NCBI GenBank assembly: GCA_964537975.1
Contig: CAZIDP010000011.1
Location: 34,147 to 98,146 of the forward strand
Source of the DNA: SCBR16-9 sp964537975
GTDB taxonomy: Bacteria > Hydrogenedentota > Hydrogenedentia > Hydrogenedentales > SCBR16-9
DNA length: 64,000 nt
Reading direction: 5' to 3'
The position numbers and the translations under genes were made by a program. Within the stretch, counting starts at the first letter, position 1; every line of letters starts with the position of its first letter. Of this stretch, positions 1 through 8,305 are shown piece after piece. The notes under the pieces are model-generated. The model saw only the letters and a list, made by a program, of their open reading frames with translations, was not told the DNA's origin and searched no databases.

Positions 1-682
1 GATCAATTGCTGTTTCCATTGCAGAGTGGCGGGTGGAAGTAAGTACCTCGGCGATAGTGCTGCTGTCATTTACCGGTCGAAAGGTTTCCCCTTCCCAGAT
101 GTGCAGCATGTGCATGTCAGGCGAATATCGTTGCTGTACCTTCAAAGGTTGAAGATACACTTTCTTCTGATGCCGATACACATCCAGAAGCAGTTGTGTC
201 GTTTTCCTTATGGGTGTAGATGCATAACTTGAGTGATAATTGCGAAGTATGGAGAAGTAGGCAACCGTTTCCAGATCAAACAGATATGGGCAGGTAAGCG
301 TAAAAAAATTGGCCAGCATCTGATCACTGTACCAGTCTGAAGTCAGGTCTGAGAGACAATCGAACACATAAAAAGCCCCTTTGCCTGCTTCCTCAATCAC
401 ACGATGGATGTGATCAAGAAACGATTCAAAACCATCATTCGGGTCAAGATAACAGACCGAAGCACCCAGTTCCTCAGAGAGCAGCATGGGATGGCGTGCA
501 AACCGGAAATAAATCAGGTGGCGCTCATTGGCCTGCGCGTAGTGCGCAAACGGTTCGACAAAAGCCTGGTAATCTTCCGGACGTTCCACCTGCCATACCA
601 CATTGTCGCCAGGCATCAGGCCCCGCAGCAGTTGATCGAGCTCCGGTAATCCTGTGGACAATTGATGATTATAAGTAATCAT
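1..682 (-). CDS. Partial N-terminal part of a probable PEP/pyruvate-binding (PEP-synthase-like) protein
   Basis: The minus strand is open from an ATG at 682 to the window edge, giving about 227 residues without a stop. The N-terminus reads STGLPELDQLLRGLMPGDNV, a pattern like the start of KaiC/RecA-like domains. From memory, the same opening occurs on large PEP/pyruvate-binding (PPDK/PEP-synthase-like) proteins; the catalytic part would lie left of the window. No Walker A motif is seen in the visible part, so this may be a degenerate KaiC-like domain. No clear Shine-Dalgarno precedes the ATG. The open frame is well supported; the family is tentative. Confidence 0.6.
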   Translation of the reverse strand, partial: MITYNHQLSTGLPELDQLLRGLMPGDNVVWQVERPEDYQAFVEPFAHYAQANERHLIYFRFARHPMLLSEELGASVCYLDPNDGFESFLDHIHRVIEEAGKGAFYVFDCLSDLTSDWYSDQMLANFFTLTCPYLFDLETVAYFSILRNYHSSYASTPIRKTTQLLLDVYRHQKKVYLQPLKVQQRYSPDMHMLHIWEGETFRPVNDSSTIAEVLTSTRHSAMETAID

Positions 683-967
683 GAAACACATCTTTCTGGT
701 ACTGGTAATCGCTGATACTGGAAATAATTTAGTATATTAAACAAAATCACAATCAATACGACCTGGCAATACGCCTATCATAATTGACAGCTGACACTTT
801 TGTTATAATAATGAACGATCCAATCGCTTGAAAGAAAATAATACCAGAAAACACCACTTCGAAAAACCCGACACATAACCCTTACTTACACCTCATCCCT
901 ATAGCACTGCATGGGAATGACGGAGAGTAGCCTGCACTTAGCGTTCTTACTGCGTTATAACTTTATG

Positions 968-1121
968 TCGTCATTGCGCCGCTCCCGTCCTATCATACCC
1001 TCCCCTGCCCCTCCTTTCTCTCGCTTCCATCATTCCCATGAAGATGGGAACCCAGCAAAAAGTTGCTCCGATCGCGCCCTGCGCCCCTTCTGGATATCAG
1101 CCTGCGTGGGTATGACGGGTG
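968..1121. repeat. Degenerate copy of the MITE-like element (family B)
   Basis: The left end resembles the family-B terminal repeat (GTCATTGCGCCGCTC near 970). The right end (1093-1121) matches it well, with CTGGATATC followed by GTGGGTATGACGG. The interior has diverged. Short open frames here are not gene-like. Confidence 0.4.
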
Positions 1122-1190
1122 TAGGTGTGTATAACGAGTCTGGGTGGGAATCCTGTTGCGAATAAAGCATGACTAATTACCGGTTCCATG

Positions 1191-1375
1191 TCGCGGAGCG
1201 ATTACATCACCGTAGCGCGGGGTAAGGCCAACGACCGCCACCTCAAACTTGTAACCGCTTTCGTATTCTATCGCGGAGCGATTAAATCACCGTAGCGCGG
1301 GGTAAGGTCAACGAGCCGCCACCCCGGGACCATGACGCCCCCAACATCGCACCCCGGAGGGCGTGCCAGCAAGAT
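1191..1375 (+). repeat. Two family-A GC-rich dispersed repeat units
   Basis: Units at 1191-1243 and 1269-1375 share the core CGCGGAGCGATTA, then GTAGCGCGGGGTAAGG, then CCGCCACC. The second also carries the distal half ending in GGGCGTGCCAGCAAGAT. The same blocks recur, in both orientations, near 1.7, 5.3-5.5 and 13.0-14.2 kb. No coding potential of their own is apparent. Confidence 0.85.
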
Positions 1376-1422
1376 TTACCCGTATACGCTTACCAAATAG
1401 CCACCTACGCATAGCCCCCTTC

Positions 1423-1591
1423 CCGTCATTCCCGCGCAGGCGGTAACTCAGTATTACATAATACTAGCACATTATTTTCGATCATCCCTAACAACAAAAC
1501 CCACTTACAGGAACACCAAAAATACAAGCTATAGCTGTGCCCTCGGCTCCTTCATCACCCCTCTGGATACCCACCTTCGTGGGCATGACGG
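1423..1591 (+). mobile_element. MITE-like element, family B, diverged copy
   Basis: About 169 bp bounded by imperfect inverted repeats: CCGTCATTCCCGCGCAGG at the left and CACCTTCGTGGGCATGACGG at the right. The interior right part (TGTGCCCTCGGCTCCTTCAT) is shared with the copies at 13305 and 13927, while the left interior has drifted. It encodes no transposase, so if mobile it would depend on one elsewhere. Confidence 0.7.
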
Positions 1592-1676
1592 TGTGGATGG
1601 GTATGATGGTACGAGTGGGAATGACGGTGTGGATGAGAATGATGATTGGGATTATATACGACCGACACCTGGTTCC

Positions 1677-1784
1677 TATCCCGGAGCGATTAAATCAACT
1701 TAGCGCGGGGTAAGGCCAACGAGCCGCCACCCCGGGAAAACGCCACCCCCAACATCGCACCCCGGAGGGCGTGCCAGCAAGAGG
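1677..1784 (+). repeat. Family-A dispersed repeat unit
   Basis: Full-length family-A unit with proximal block GGAGCGATTAAATCA, middle block GCGCGGGGTAAGGCC and distal block ending GGGCGTGCCAGCAAGA. It follows the family-B element, giving the order A-A-B-A across 1191-1784. Confidence 0.8.
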
Positions 1785-2067
1785 TAAACCTAGTTGCGTT
1801 CCGTATATCACTGTGTTACGACTTGATTAGGCAAAACAAAGGAGATGGTTACCCTTGATCGTCATGGAATGTTGATACTTAGAATGGCTACTAGCGATAA
1901 AAGTGCATATACTCCAAATTATGTATTATCGAATAGCAACGCTCAGATATCATATATTTCTTAAATATATCGTAGATTTTAATTGCAAATCTACGCATAT
2001 AAGATAATAGTAACTAATGATTAAATTATTATTAACTATCATTTGAGGCATATTTGTATAATTTAAA

Positions 2068-2097
2068 TTGACAAACATATCCTTTATATTGTATACC
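2068..2097 (+). promoter_or_regulatory. Sigma-70-type promoter of the first DUF1559 gene
   Basis: TTGACA at 2068-2073 and TATACC at 2092-2097 are separated by 18 bp. The same TTGACA plus 18-bp layout occurs before the second DUF1559 gene at 3902, supporting a real promoter. It would leave a leader of roughly 150 nt. Confidence 0.6.
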
Positions 2098-2123
2098 TTA
2101 GTTATATTCTAAATAGTATCTAA

Positions 2124-2190
2124 GGGCTGGAACCCGCATAATGTAAAAACTGTTTTATGTATAAAAGTGATATATATTATGAGAGGAGAA
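2124..2190 (+). promoter_or_regulatory. Conserved structured 5' leader (copy 1)
   Basis: It begins with the mini-hairpin GGGCTGGAACCC (2124-2135). CATAATGTA (2137-2145) can pair with TATATTATG ending at 2181 (one G-U pair), followed directly by GAGAGGAGAA. The second DUF1559 gene has the same layout with compensatory changes at 3961-4028. The true ribosome-binding site lies about 60 nt further on, so this is a separate RNA element. Confidence 0.5.
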
Positions 2191-2256
2191 CATAATCGAT
2201 TTTATCTGTTTTAATTCTTGATAGATTAATGTTAAAAAATAAACAGGAGTTATACA

Positions 2257-3303
2257 ATGAGTAATTCAAAAAAAGGGTTTACCCTTATTGAATTGTTGGT
2301 GGTGATTGCCATCATCGGAATTTTGGCAGCTATCCTGCTGCCCGCATTGGCTCGGGCACGGGAAGCGGCACGACGCGCCTCTTGCGCAAACAACCTCAAG
2401 CAATGGGGTTTGATCATGAAAATGTACAATGGAGAGAACCGGGGTGTATTCCCGCCACGTTCAAAGTGGGTAGATTCCCATTGGTTCCCTTCAGCAGAAT
2501 CCATTTATCCTGATTACTGGAATGATTACGCCATTGCCTTGTGTCCTTCCGATTCGCATGCAGTCGATACGATGGGGCAATCTTTCGTGCCGCCGGGAGA
2601 GCCGATGGACGTTTTCAACCGTGCTTCCGAACGTGCCAGTAATTCAGAAGAGGACCGTCAGTGCTTTGATTACGTCGCAAGTCTGGGCCGTTCCTATGTG
2701 TATACCGGGTATGTAATCTGGGACTGGTATGCGGTGCAAGCCATTCATGCCGCAGAGGTGTCATACAATCAAAACTACCAAATCGACAGACATGGAATTA
2801 ACAGCTATAACTTGGCTAATACCGTGTGTAATCCACCACGTAGTGGTGGAGCCAACTTCACCAACACGTTCAAATCGAACACCAATCTTACCTGTGGATC
2901 CATCCCCACACTGGTACAGTGGTGTTCTAATGAAATGGTAGACAGCAGTGGTCAAGTCGGTGGTAAAAGTTTCATGCGGCTGGCAGAAGGTGTCGAACGT
3001 TTCATGATCACCGACATCAATAACCCGGGTGGCAGTACCCAGGCCCAGAGCACCATGGTAGTGATGTGGGATGCCTCCTCAGCACGTACCTTGGACGACT
3101 GGAATCAAGAAGGCAACCTGGTAGCGAATTCGGTACAGAAGTTCAACCATGTACCCGGTGGCGCCAATGTGTTGTATATGGACGGCCATGTGGAATTCAT
3201 GCGCTATCCATCTAATACTTTCCCGTTGGACCCCCGTAATGACAATCAAATGTATGGCATATTGTTTGGTAATGTATCCCAAGCCCGTACTGGTCAAGGT
3301 TGA
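2257..3303 (+). CDS. DUF1559 pseudopilin-like protein, copy 1
   Basis: 348 residues. The N-terminus has a short basic leader and the prepilin peptidase site KKG-FTLIELLVV (cleavage after G7), followed by a hydrophobic helix ending in LLPALARAREAARR. The C-terminus carries the family motif of the H-X9-DG type, HVPGGANVLYMDGHVEF, here with ten residues between H and DG. This family is strongly expanded in Planctomycetes and relatives; a role as a surface filament or envelope component is inferred, not proven. The start has a good Shine-Dalgarno (CAGGAG). The protein is nearly identical to the copy at 6060 over long stretches, suggesting recent duplication or gene conversion. Confidence 0.93.
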   Translation: MSNSKKGFTLIELLVVIAIIGILAAILLPALARAREAARRASCANNLKQWGLIMKMYNGENRGVFPPRSKWVDSHWFPSAESIYPDYWNDYAIALCPSDSHAVDTMGQSFVPPGEPMDVFNRASERASNSEEDRQCFDYVASLGRSYVYTGYVIWDWYAVQAIHAAEVSYNQNYQIDRHGINSYNLANTVCNPPRSGGANFTNTFKSNTNLTCGSIPTLVQWCSNEMVDSSGQVGGKSFMRLAEGVERFMITDINNPGGSTQAQSTMVVMWDASSARTLDDWNQEGNLVANSVQKFNHVPGGANVLYMDGHVEFMRYPSNTFPLDPRNDNQMYGILFGNVSQARTGQG

Positions 3304-3344
3304 TGATATAGTCGTTACATATTCTGTATTAATTTACATGTAAT

Positions 3345-3379
3345 GTATGGGTCGAATCACATGATGGTTCGACCCATAC
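3345..3379 (+). terminator. Hairpin downstream of DUF1559 copy 1
   Basis: GTATGGGTCGAA (3345-3356) pairs perfectly with TTCGACCCATAC (3368-3379). There is no T-run after it, so it may be a 3'-end stabilising hairpin or a weak terminator. A related hairpin follows copy 3 at 7144. Confidence 0.6.
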
Positions 3380-3429
3380 ACATATCTTCAAGTGACTGTT
3401 TGTAAAAAATAATTAGCAGTATTTCTACT

Positions 3430-3530
3430 AGCACACCTTCTGGGGTACGGAGTGGGAGCCGGCGTTATTGACCCAGGCTGGAAGCCGGGAAACTTGCCCC
3501 GTGCTACGGTGATGTCATCGCCTCACGACA
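3430..3530 (-). repeat. Degenerate family-A repeat, inverted
   Basis: Stretches such as TGCCCCGTGCTACGGTGATG match the reverse complement of the family-A core. The rest is eroded. Confidence 0.45.
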
Positions 3531-3583
3531 TAAAATACCTATGCAAAACCCACGCGCTACAATCCATAGTTAACACTACGCAT

Positions 3584-3715
3584 CGTCATACCCACGTAGA
3601 TGGATTTCCAGAGAACAGCTGAGCGCGACCTAAGCAACATTTTTTACTGGATTCCCTTCCCGCAAGGAAATAACAAGCATAGATACAACTTAACAAAGTA
3701 ATTTGGGTATGACGG
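3584..3715. repeat. Degenerate family-B element
   Basis: CGTCATACCCACGTAGATGG at 3584 and TTTGGGTATGACGG ending at 3715 resemble the terminal inverted repeats of the MITE-like family. An internal CTGGATTCCCTTCCCGCA at about 3646 could be a nested or alternative right end. Confidence 0.4.
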
Positions 3716-3901
3716 AGAAGAATGCATGATTGCGAAAACTCTGATTAATATACTAATTGTACCTCGCGCTGAAACGAAACACATAATTCTAACAGTTCAT
3801 CTGCATATATAAGCGAATCAATAATTTGTATATACAAGGGAAAAGTAATTAAAAAAATTTTTGTAATAATTTTACATTTGTAATGTATATGTAATTTTAA
3901 A

Positions 3902-3933
3902 TTGACAAGTATGGTATATATATTGTATATAAT
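3902..3933 (+). promoter_or_regulatory. Sigma-70-type promoter of the second DUF1559 gene
   Basis: TTGACA at 3902-3907 is followed after 18 bp by TATATAAT (3926-3933), which contains both TATATA and TATAAT. The position relative to the leader hairpin matches that of copy 1. Confidence 0.65.
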
Positions 3934-3960
3934 TAGTTCCAATAAAAATTATTAACTAAT

Positions 3961-4028
3961 GGGCTGGAACCCACATAACATTAGTAGATTCTGTAGATGA
4001 AAATGCTTAATGTGTTATGAGAGGAGAA
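3961..4028 (+). promoter_or_regulatory. Conserved structured 5' leader (copy 2)
   Basis: The mini-hairpin GGGCTGGAACCC (3961-3972) is identical to copy 1. CATAACATT (3974-3982) pairs with AATGTGTTATG (4009-4019) with a two-base bulge, then GAGAGGAGAA follows. The T-to-C change in the 5' arm relative to copy 1 is matched by A-to-G in the 3' arm. Confidence 0.5.
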
Positions 4029-4093
4029 TGCGATAGATATTGTTTACTTCAAGGACTAATAGATTTTTACTAATAAAAAAGAGGAGTTATGTA

Positions 4094-5092
4094 ATGCATA
4101 AAATAAATAAAAAGGGATTTACCCTTATCGAACTACTGGTGGTGATCGCCATCATCGGTATTCTCGCAGCTATCCTGCTGCCAGCGCTGGCACGCGCACG
4201 CGAAGCGGCACGTCGCGCTTCTTGCGCCAACAACCTTAAGCAATGGGGCCTGATCTTCAAGATGTACAGCGGTGAAAGCCGCGGCCAATTCCCCCGTCAG
4301 TCCAGTACGGCTTGGTGGCTCTTTGTGGAGTCCCGGGACATCTACCCCGATTACTGGAATGATTACGCCATCGCTATCTGCCCCTCAGATTCTGGATCCA
4401 TCGATGTATTGAACGCCAATCGTATGCCGCAAGGTGATGCCATGGAGGTTTGGAAGGAAGCCCAGAACCGAGTCTCACAGACCGGTCGCGCCGAAGACAC
4501 CCTCTGCCTGCACTATCTCGCTTCCATGCCCCGTTCATATGTCTATCCCGGCTATCTGGTGAGTACCTGGGACGGTGTCCAGGGTGTAGAGTTTGGTATT
4601 ACCTACTGGCACGGCATGCAGGATCCGGCCTGGTGGCCGATGAACGATACCGTCTGTGATCCCCCTCAGTCCCTTGGATTTGGCTATCCAGCCCTGTCGC
4701 GAGACATCCCGGCGGACTGGAAACCAGGAATAGTAGATGGTAGCGACGGCAAAGACGGTACCAGCCTGTTCCGCATGAGCGAAGGTGTGGAACGCTTCAT
4801 GATCACCGATATTAATAACCCCGGTGCAAGTGGGAAAGCCCAGAGTGAAATTCCTGTGATGTGGGACGCAGTGGGCGGCCAGGCGCCTTCTGCGGCTGAT
4901 GGCTCAGCAGTCGTGGCTTCGGCCTCGAACTTCAACCACGTGCCTGGTGGCGGTAATGTGCTGTACCTGGACGGCCACGTCAGCTTCCTGCGCTGGCCTC
5001 AAGGTAGCAGCACTAGCGAAATCGTTGGTGAGTTCCCGTACAGTACCGACCTGTACAACATATGGCAGTCCATGTCTATGGGCGCCGGCTGA
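4094..5092 (+). CDS. DUF1559 pseudopilin-like protein, copy 2
   Basis: 332 residues from the ATG at 4094, chosen because GAGGAG (4081-4086) is well placed before it; an in-frame ATG further upstream (4040) lies inside the leader and has no such site. Prepilin site KKG-FTLIELLVV near residue 7 and hydrophobic helix, then the C-terminal HVPGGGNVLYLDGHVSF motif. The central region is clearly diverged from copies 1 and 3, while the first 50 residues and the segment GVERFMITDINNPG are almost unchanged. GC content is visibly higher than in its paralogues. It has its own promoter, leader and terminator, so it is likely monocistronic. Probable surface or secretion-linked pilin-like protein; exact role unknown. 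Confidence 0.92.
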   Translation: MHKINKKGFTLIELLVVIAIIGILAAILLPALARAREAARRASCANNLKQWGLIFKMYSGESRGQFPRQSSTAWWLFVESRDIYPDYWNDYAIAICPSDSGSIDVLNANRMPQGDAMEVWKEAQNRVSQTGRAEDTLCLHYLASMPRSYVYPGYLVSTWDGVQGVEFGITYWHGMQDPAWWPMNDTVCDPPQSLGFGYPALSRDIPADWKPGIVDGSDGKDGTSLFRMSEGVERFMITDINNPGASGKAQSEIPVMWDAVGGQAPSAADGSAVVASASNFNHVPGGGNVLYLDGHVSFLRWPQGSSTSEIVGEFPYSTDLYNIWQSMSMGAG

Positions 5093-5133
5093 TCGCTCCA
5101 CAGCCCGTTAATCATCGTACATAGTTAATACAC

Positions 5134-5162
5134 AAAGGCCCCGCAGAAGCTGGGCCTTTTCT
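5134..5162 (+). terminator. Rho-independent terminator after DUF1559 copy 2
   Basis: AAGGCCC (5135-5141) pairs with GGGCCTT (5152-5158) and is followed by TT, C, TTG. It sits 42 nt after the stop codon. Confidence 0.75.
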
Positions 5163-5280
5163 TGTTTGAGCCTGTAGGTACTGGCTGTAACCTGCCAATA
5201 AGATTGAGACAACTATGTCGTGGTGATCTCTATTCATTTGTGGATAATGTTGTTGATATTTTTCTTAGAGGTGCGGGGTT

Positions 5281-5490
5281 GAGTGGGCGCAACTTACCCG
5301 GGGTGGCGGCCGTGGGCCTTACCCCGCGCTACGGCGCTTTAATCGCTCCACGATAGAGAACACACGGGCATGGCATGTCTCTGCTGGCACGCCCTACGGG
5401 GTGCTGGGTTGGAGGAGCGTTACTGTCCCAGGGTGGCGGGCCGTGGGCCTTACCCCGCGCTACGGTGATGTAATCGCTCCGCGATAGGAA
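5281..5490 (-). repeat. Two inverted family-A repeat units
   Basis: Units at about 5281-5356 and 5375-5490 read as the reverse complement of the family-A consensus (CCTTACCCCGCGCTACGG, then AATCGCTCC). The second also contains the distal block (GCTGGCACGCCCTACGGGGT). Confidence 0.8.
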
Positions 5491-5535
5491 CAGGCGGCGT
5501 GACTAATATCACCCTAATCGTCTTTCCCACCCCAA

Positions 5536-5705
5536 CCGTCATGCCCACGAAGGTGGGTATCCAGAGGGGTGATGAAGAAGCCTTGGGCACAGCTTTAGCT
5601 TGCATTTTGGTGCTCCTGCAGGTGGGTTTGGTTCTTAGGGATGATTATAGATTTATTGTGCTAGTATTATGCATATCAGAATTCACATCTTCATGGTAAT
5701 GACGG
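5536..5705 (-). mobile_element. MITE-like element, family B, inverted copy
   Basis: About 170 bp. The left end CCGTCATGCCCACGAAGGTG is the inverted right terminal repeat; the other end, near 5705, is eroded but keeps GGTAATGACGG. The interior AGCTTTAGCTTGCATTTTGG corresponds to the complement of the copies near 13.4 and 14.0 kb. Confidence 0.65.
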
Positions 5706-5845
5706 GACGGGAGATATACGCAAGCAGTCATTTGGTAGAAATAGGCGTGTGGTAAGTAGAAGCGCGAAGCGCGACCAATTGTCGTTTCACAAAAATTTTA
5801 ATTTGCAATATGCATATATATTACAATTATTGCTTTATATATACA

Positions 5846-5874
5846 TTGACATTTAAGGCTTTCTTCTTTAATTT
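5846..5874 (+). promoter_or_regulatory. Candidate promoter of DUF1559 copy 3
   Basis: TTGACA at 5846-5851 with TAATTT at 5869-5874 (17-bp spacer). Downstream, GGTTGG (5964-5969) can pair with CCAACC (5979-5984). This leader differs from that of copies 1 and 2. Confidence 0.45.
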
Positions 5875-6059
5875 AACAGACATATATAAGTATTTATTTG
5901 TATATTAATATTTTTACGCAAACTGATTAAATTACACAACTGGTTTATTTTGGAGGAAATAACGGTTGGGCGGGAGTTCCAACCAGGTCGTTATGATAGT
6001 TCATGAGATTTATCTGAACCTAATCAGAAAATGTACACATGTACCAGGGAGCTATTTGT

Positions 6060-7106
6060 ATGCTAAACAAACGTAAAGGATTTACACTAATTGAGCTACT
6101 GGTGGTGATTGCCATCATCGGCATTCTCGCAGCAATCCTGCTGCCGGCACTGGCACGGGCCCGGGAAGCGGCACGACGCGCCTCTTGCGCAAACAACCTC
6201 AAGCAATGGGGTTTGATCATGAAAATGTACAATGGAGAGAACCGGGGTGTCTTTCCCCCGCGATCAAAGTGGGTAGATTCCCATTGGTTCCCTTCAGCAG
6301 AATCCATTTACCCCGATTACTGGAATGATTACGCCATTGCCTTGTGTCCTTCCGATTCGCATGCGGTCGATACGATGGGACAATCTTTTGTACCGTCAGG
6401 TGATCCGATGGACATTTTCAAACAAGCATCAGAACGTGCCAGTAATTCTGAAGTAGACAAGCAATGCTTTGACTACATCGCGGGCCTGGGCCGTTCCTAT
6501 GTCTATACCGGGTATGTCATCTGGGACTGGTATGCGGTGCAAGCCATTCACGCCGCAGAGTGGTCTTATTTTAATGAATTACAAATCGACAGACATGGGT
6601 TTAACAGCTATAACCTGGCAAATACCGTGTGTGATCCACCACGTAGTGGTGGAGCCAACTTTACCAACACTTTCAAGGCGAACACCAATCTTACCTGTGG
6701 ATCAATCCCCAATCTGGTGCAATGGTGCAATCCTGACATGGTGGACAGCAGTGGCCAGGTAGGAGGTACCAGTTTCTTGCGGCTGGCGGAAGGTGTCGAG
6801 CGTTTCATGATCACCGATATCAACAATCCGGGTGCCAGTACTCAGGCTCAGAGTACTATGGTGGTGATGTGGGATGCGGCATCGGCTACATCTTTGGATA
6901 ACTGGGATCAGCAAAGCCAATTAGTTGCCAACTCCGTACAGAAGTTTAACCATGTACCCGGTGGCTCCAATGTGTTGTATATGGACGGCCATGTGGAATT
7001 CATGCGCTATCCTTCCAACACCTTCCCGTTGGACCCCCGTAATGACAACCCCTTGTATGGCATTTTATATGGTAACGTAGCGCAGGCCCGTACCGGTCAA
7101 GGCTGA
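6060..7106 (+). CDS. DUF1559 pseudopilin-like protein, copy 3
   Basis: 348 residues from the ATG at 6060, preferred over the ATG at 6039 because AGGGA (6046-6050) precedes it at normal spacing and the leader peptide (MLNKRKG-FTLIELL) then has the same length as in copy 1. Hydrophobic prepilin helix, long variable body and C-terminal HVPGGSNVLYMDGHVEF. It is very close to copy 1, including long identical DNA blocks (for example around 6180-6245), yet the upstream regions differ, so homogenisation seems confined to the coding region. Inferred envelope or filament role as for its paralogues. Confidence 0.93.
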   Translation: MLNKRKGFTLIELLVVIAIIGILAAILLPALARAREAARRASCANNLKQWGLIMKMYNGENRGVFPPRSKWVDSHWFPSAESIYPDYWNDYAIALCPSDSHAVDTMGQSFVPSGDPMDIFKQASERASNSEVDKQCFDYIAGLGRSYVYTGYVIWDWYAVQAIHAAEWSYFNELQIDRHGFNSYNLANTVCDPPRSGGANFTNTFKANTNLTCGSIPNLVQWCNPDMVDSSGQVGGTSFLRLAEGVERFMITDINNPGASTQAQSTMVVMWDAASATSLDNWDQQSQLVANSVQKFNHVPGGSNVLYMDGHVEFMRYPSNTFPLDPRNDNPLYGILYGNVAQARTGQG

Positions 7107-7143
7107 TGCTATAGACAGTAAATGCGTATAACGTGAAGTGTTC

Positions 7144-7172
7144 AGGTCGAATCATGTTGTGGTTCGGCCTTT
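7144..7172 (+). terminator. Hairpin between DUF1559 copy 3 and the convergent recombinase gene
   Basis: AGGTCGAA (7144-7151) pairs with TTCGGCCT (7163-7170) with one G-U pair, followed by TT. The loop sequence resembles the hairpin after copy 1 at 3345. Confidence 0.55.
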
Positions 7173-7220
7173 ACGCTTTGCCTGTACCTATTTACGCAAA
7201 TGAGCAATTGACGCCTGTCG

Positions 7221-8123
7221 TCAACCTCTGGGATGAAATTTGCGGTGTGCCTTGGTCTGCCGATCGATGCTGACATGGGTGTAAATTTGTGTGGTGCTGA
7301 TGTCGGAATGCCCGAGCATTTCCTGCACAGCCCGCAGGTCGGCTCCATTGTCCAGCAGGTGTGTGGCAAAGGAATGACGGAGCATGTGCGGTGTTACCTC
7401 TTGCTGAATGCCGGCCAACCGCGCGTACTGTTTGATAAGTTTCCAGACCGCGACCCGGTTCAGGCGTTTCCCCCGCACATTCAGGAACAGGGTGTCATCC
7501 CGGATAGTTCCCTCGGAGCGCAACCGCATCCAGGGTATGAGGCGTTCCAAAGCACGGCGACCCAGCGGAATGAGGCGTACCTTGCTTCCTTTGCCCAGCA
7601 CCCGCACCTGGGACTCTTCCAATGACACATGATGAACCGGTAGATTTATCAGCTCAGATATACGCAAACCACAGGCATAGAACAAGGCCAGCAACGCGGC
7701 ATCGCGGATATTTGGAGGCTCGAGTTTGTCCGGTGCATCCAGCAACCGTTCCACCTCGTCCAACCGCAAAACACGTGGCAGGCTTGCTGTCATCTTCGGA
7801 CTTTCCATGGTTTCCGTGGGGTCCTGCGCCAGCAGGTGTTCGCTCAACAGGAAGCGATGGAAACTGCGCAACGCGCTGAGATGCCGGGCAATGCTTCTGG
7901 GCTGAAGCCCCTGTTCATTTAGTGCGTAGAGATAATCTACAATGTCTTCGCGCAGTACGTTGTCCAGACGCTCGATGGTGTTTTGCGCCAGATACGCCAG
8001 GTAGTGCCTCAGATCAGCGCCATACGCCGCCAGGCTTTTCTCCGACAGACCTTTTTCAAAGGTTGCTGACTCAAGATACCGGTCCAGAAAATGCTGAAAG
8101 GGTGAAGGTTCGTTTGTGTCCAT
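7221..8123 (-). CDS. xerD: Site-specific tyrosine recombinase, XerD/XerC family
   Basis: 300 residues from the ATG at 8123, the normal length for XerC/D; a 23-residue extension to 8192 is possible but adds atypical sequence. N-terminal SAM-like core-binding domain (about 1-100) with SLAAYGADLRHYLAYLA, then the catalytic domain. All catalytic residues are visible: R154 (CGLRISEL), K178, H246 and R249 (HMLRHSFATHLL), H272 (GHSDIST) and Y281. XerC/D resolve chromosome dimers at dif at the division septum together with FtsK. The XerD-versus-XerC choice is tentative, and no dif-like site or other mobile-element gene is next to it. Confidence 0.9.
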   Translation of the reverse strand: MDTNEPSPFQHFLDRYLESATFEKGLSEKSLAAYGADLRHYLAYLAQNTIERLDNVLREDIVDYLYALNEQGLQPRSIARHLSALRSFHRFLLSEHLLAQDPTETMESPKMTASLPRVLRLDEVERLLDAPDKLEPPNIRDAALLALFYACGLRISELINLPVHHVSLEESQVRVLGKGSKVRLIPLGRRALERLIPWMRLRSEGTIRDDTLFLNVRGKRLNRVAVWKLIKQYARLAGIQQEVTPHMLRHSFATHLLDNGADLRAVQEMLGHSDISTTQIYTHVSIDRQTKAHRKFHPRG

Positions 8124-8305
8124 ATCGGATATTGTATTGGATTCATGATCCCGGTTTGAAATTGCTTCTGGATACTTGCACCATTGCATCATGGGTTACA
8201 GTAAAAGAACGGAAAATGTTACAATAGAAACCATGCATTCGCATCACCCACTGAAAACCCAACGTTGGTTGTCTTTTCCAACCATTACATAAGCACAGGA
8301 ACATT

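Noticed and set aside
7221..8123. XerD-like recombinase as the integrase of a mobile element
   Set aside because: Length and motifs are those of the housekeeping XerC/D type, and no att-like duplication or cargo flanks it.
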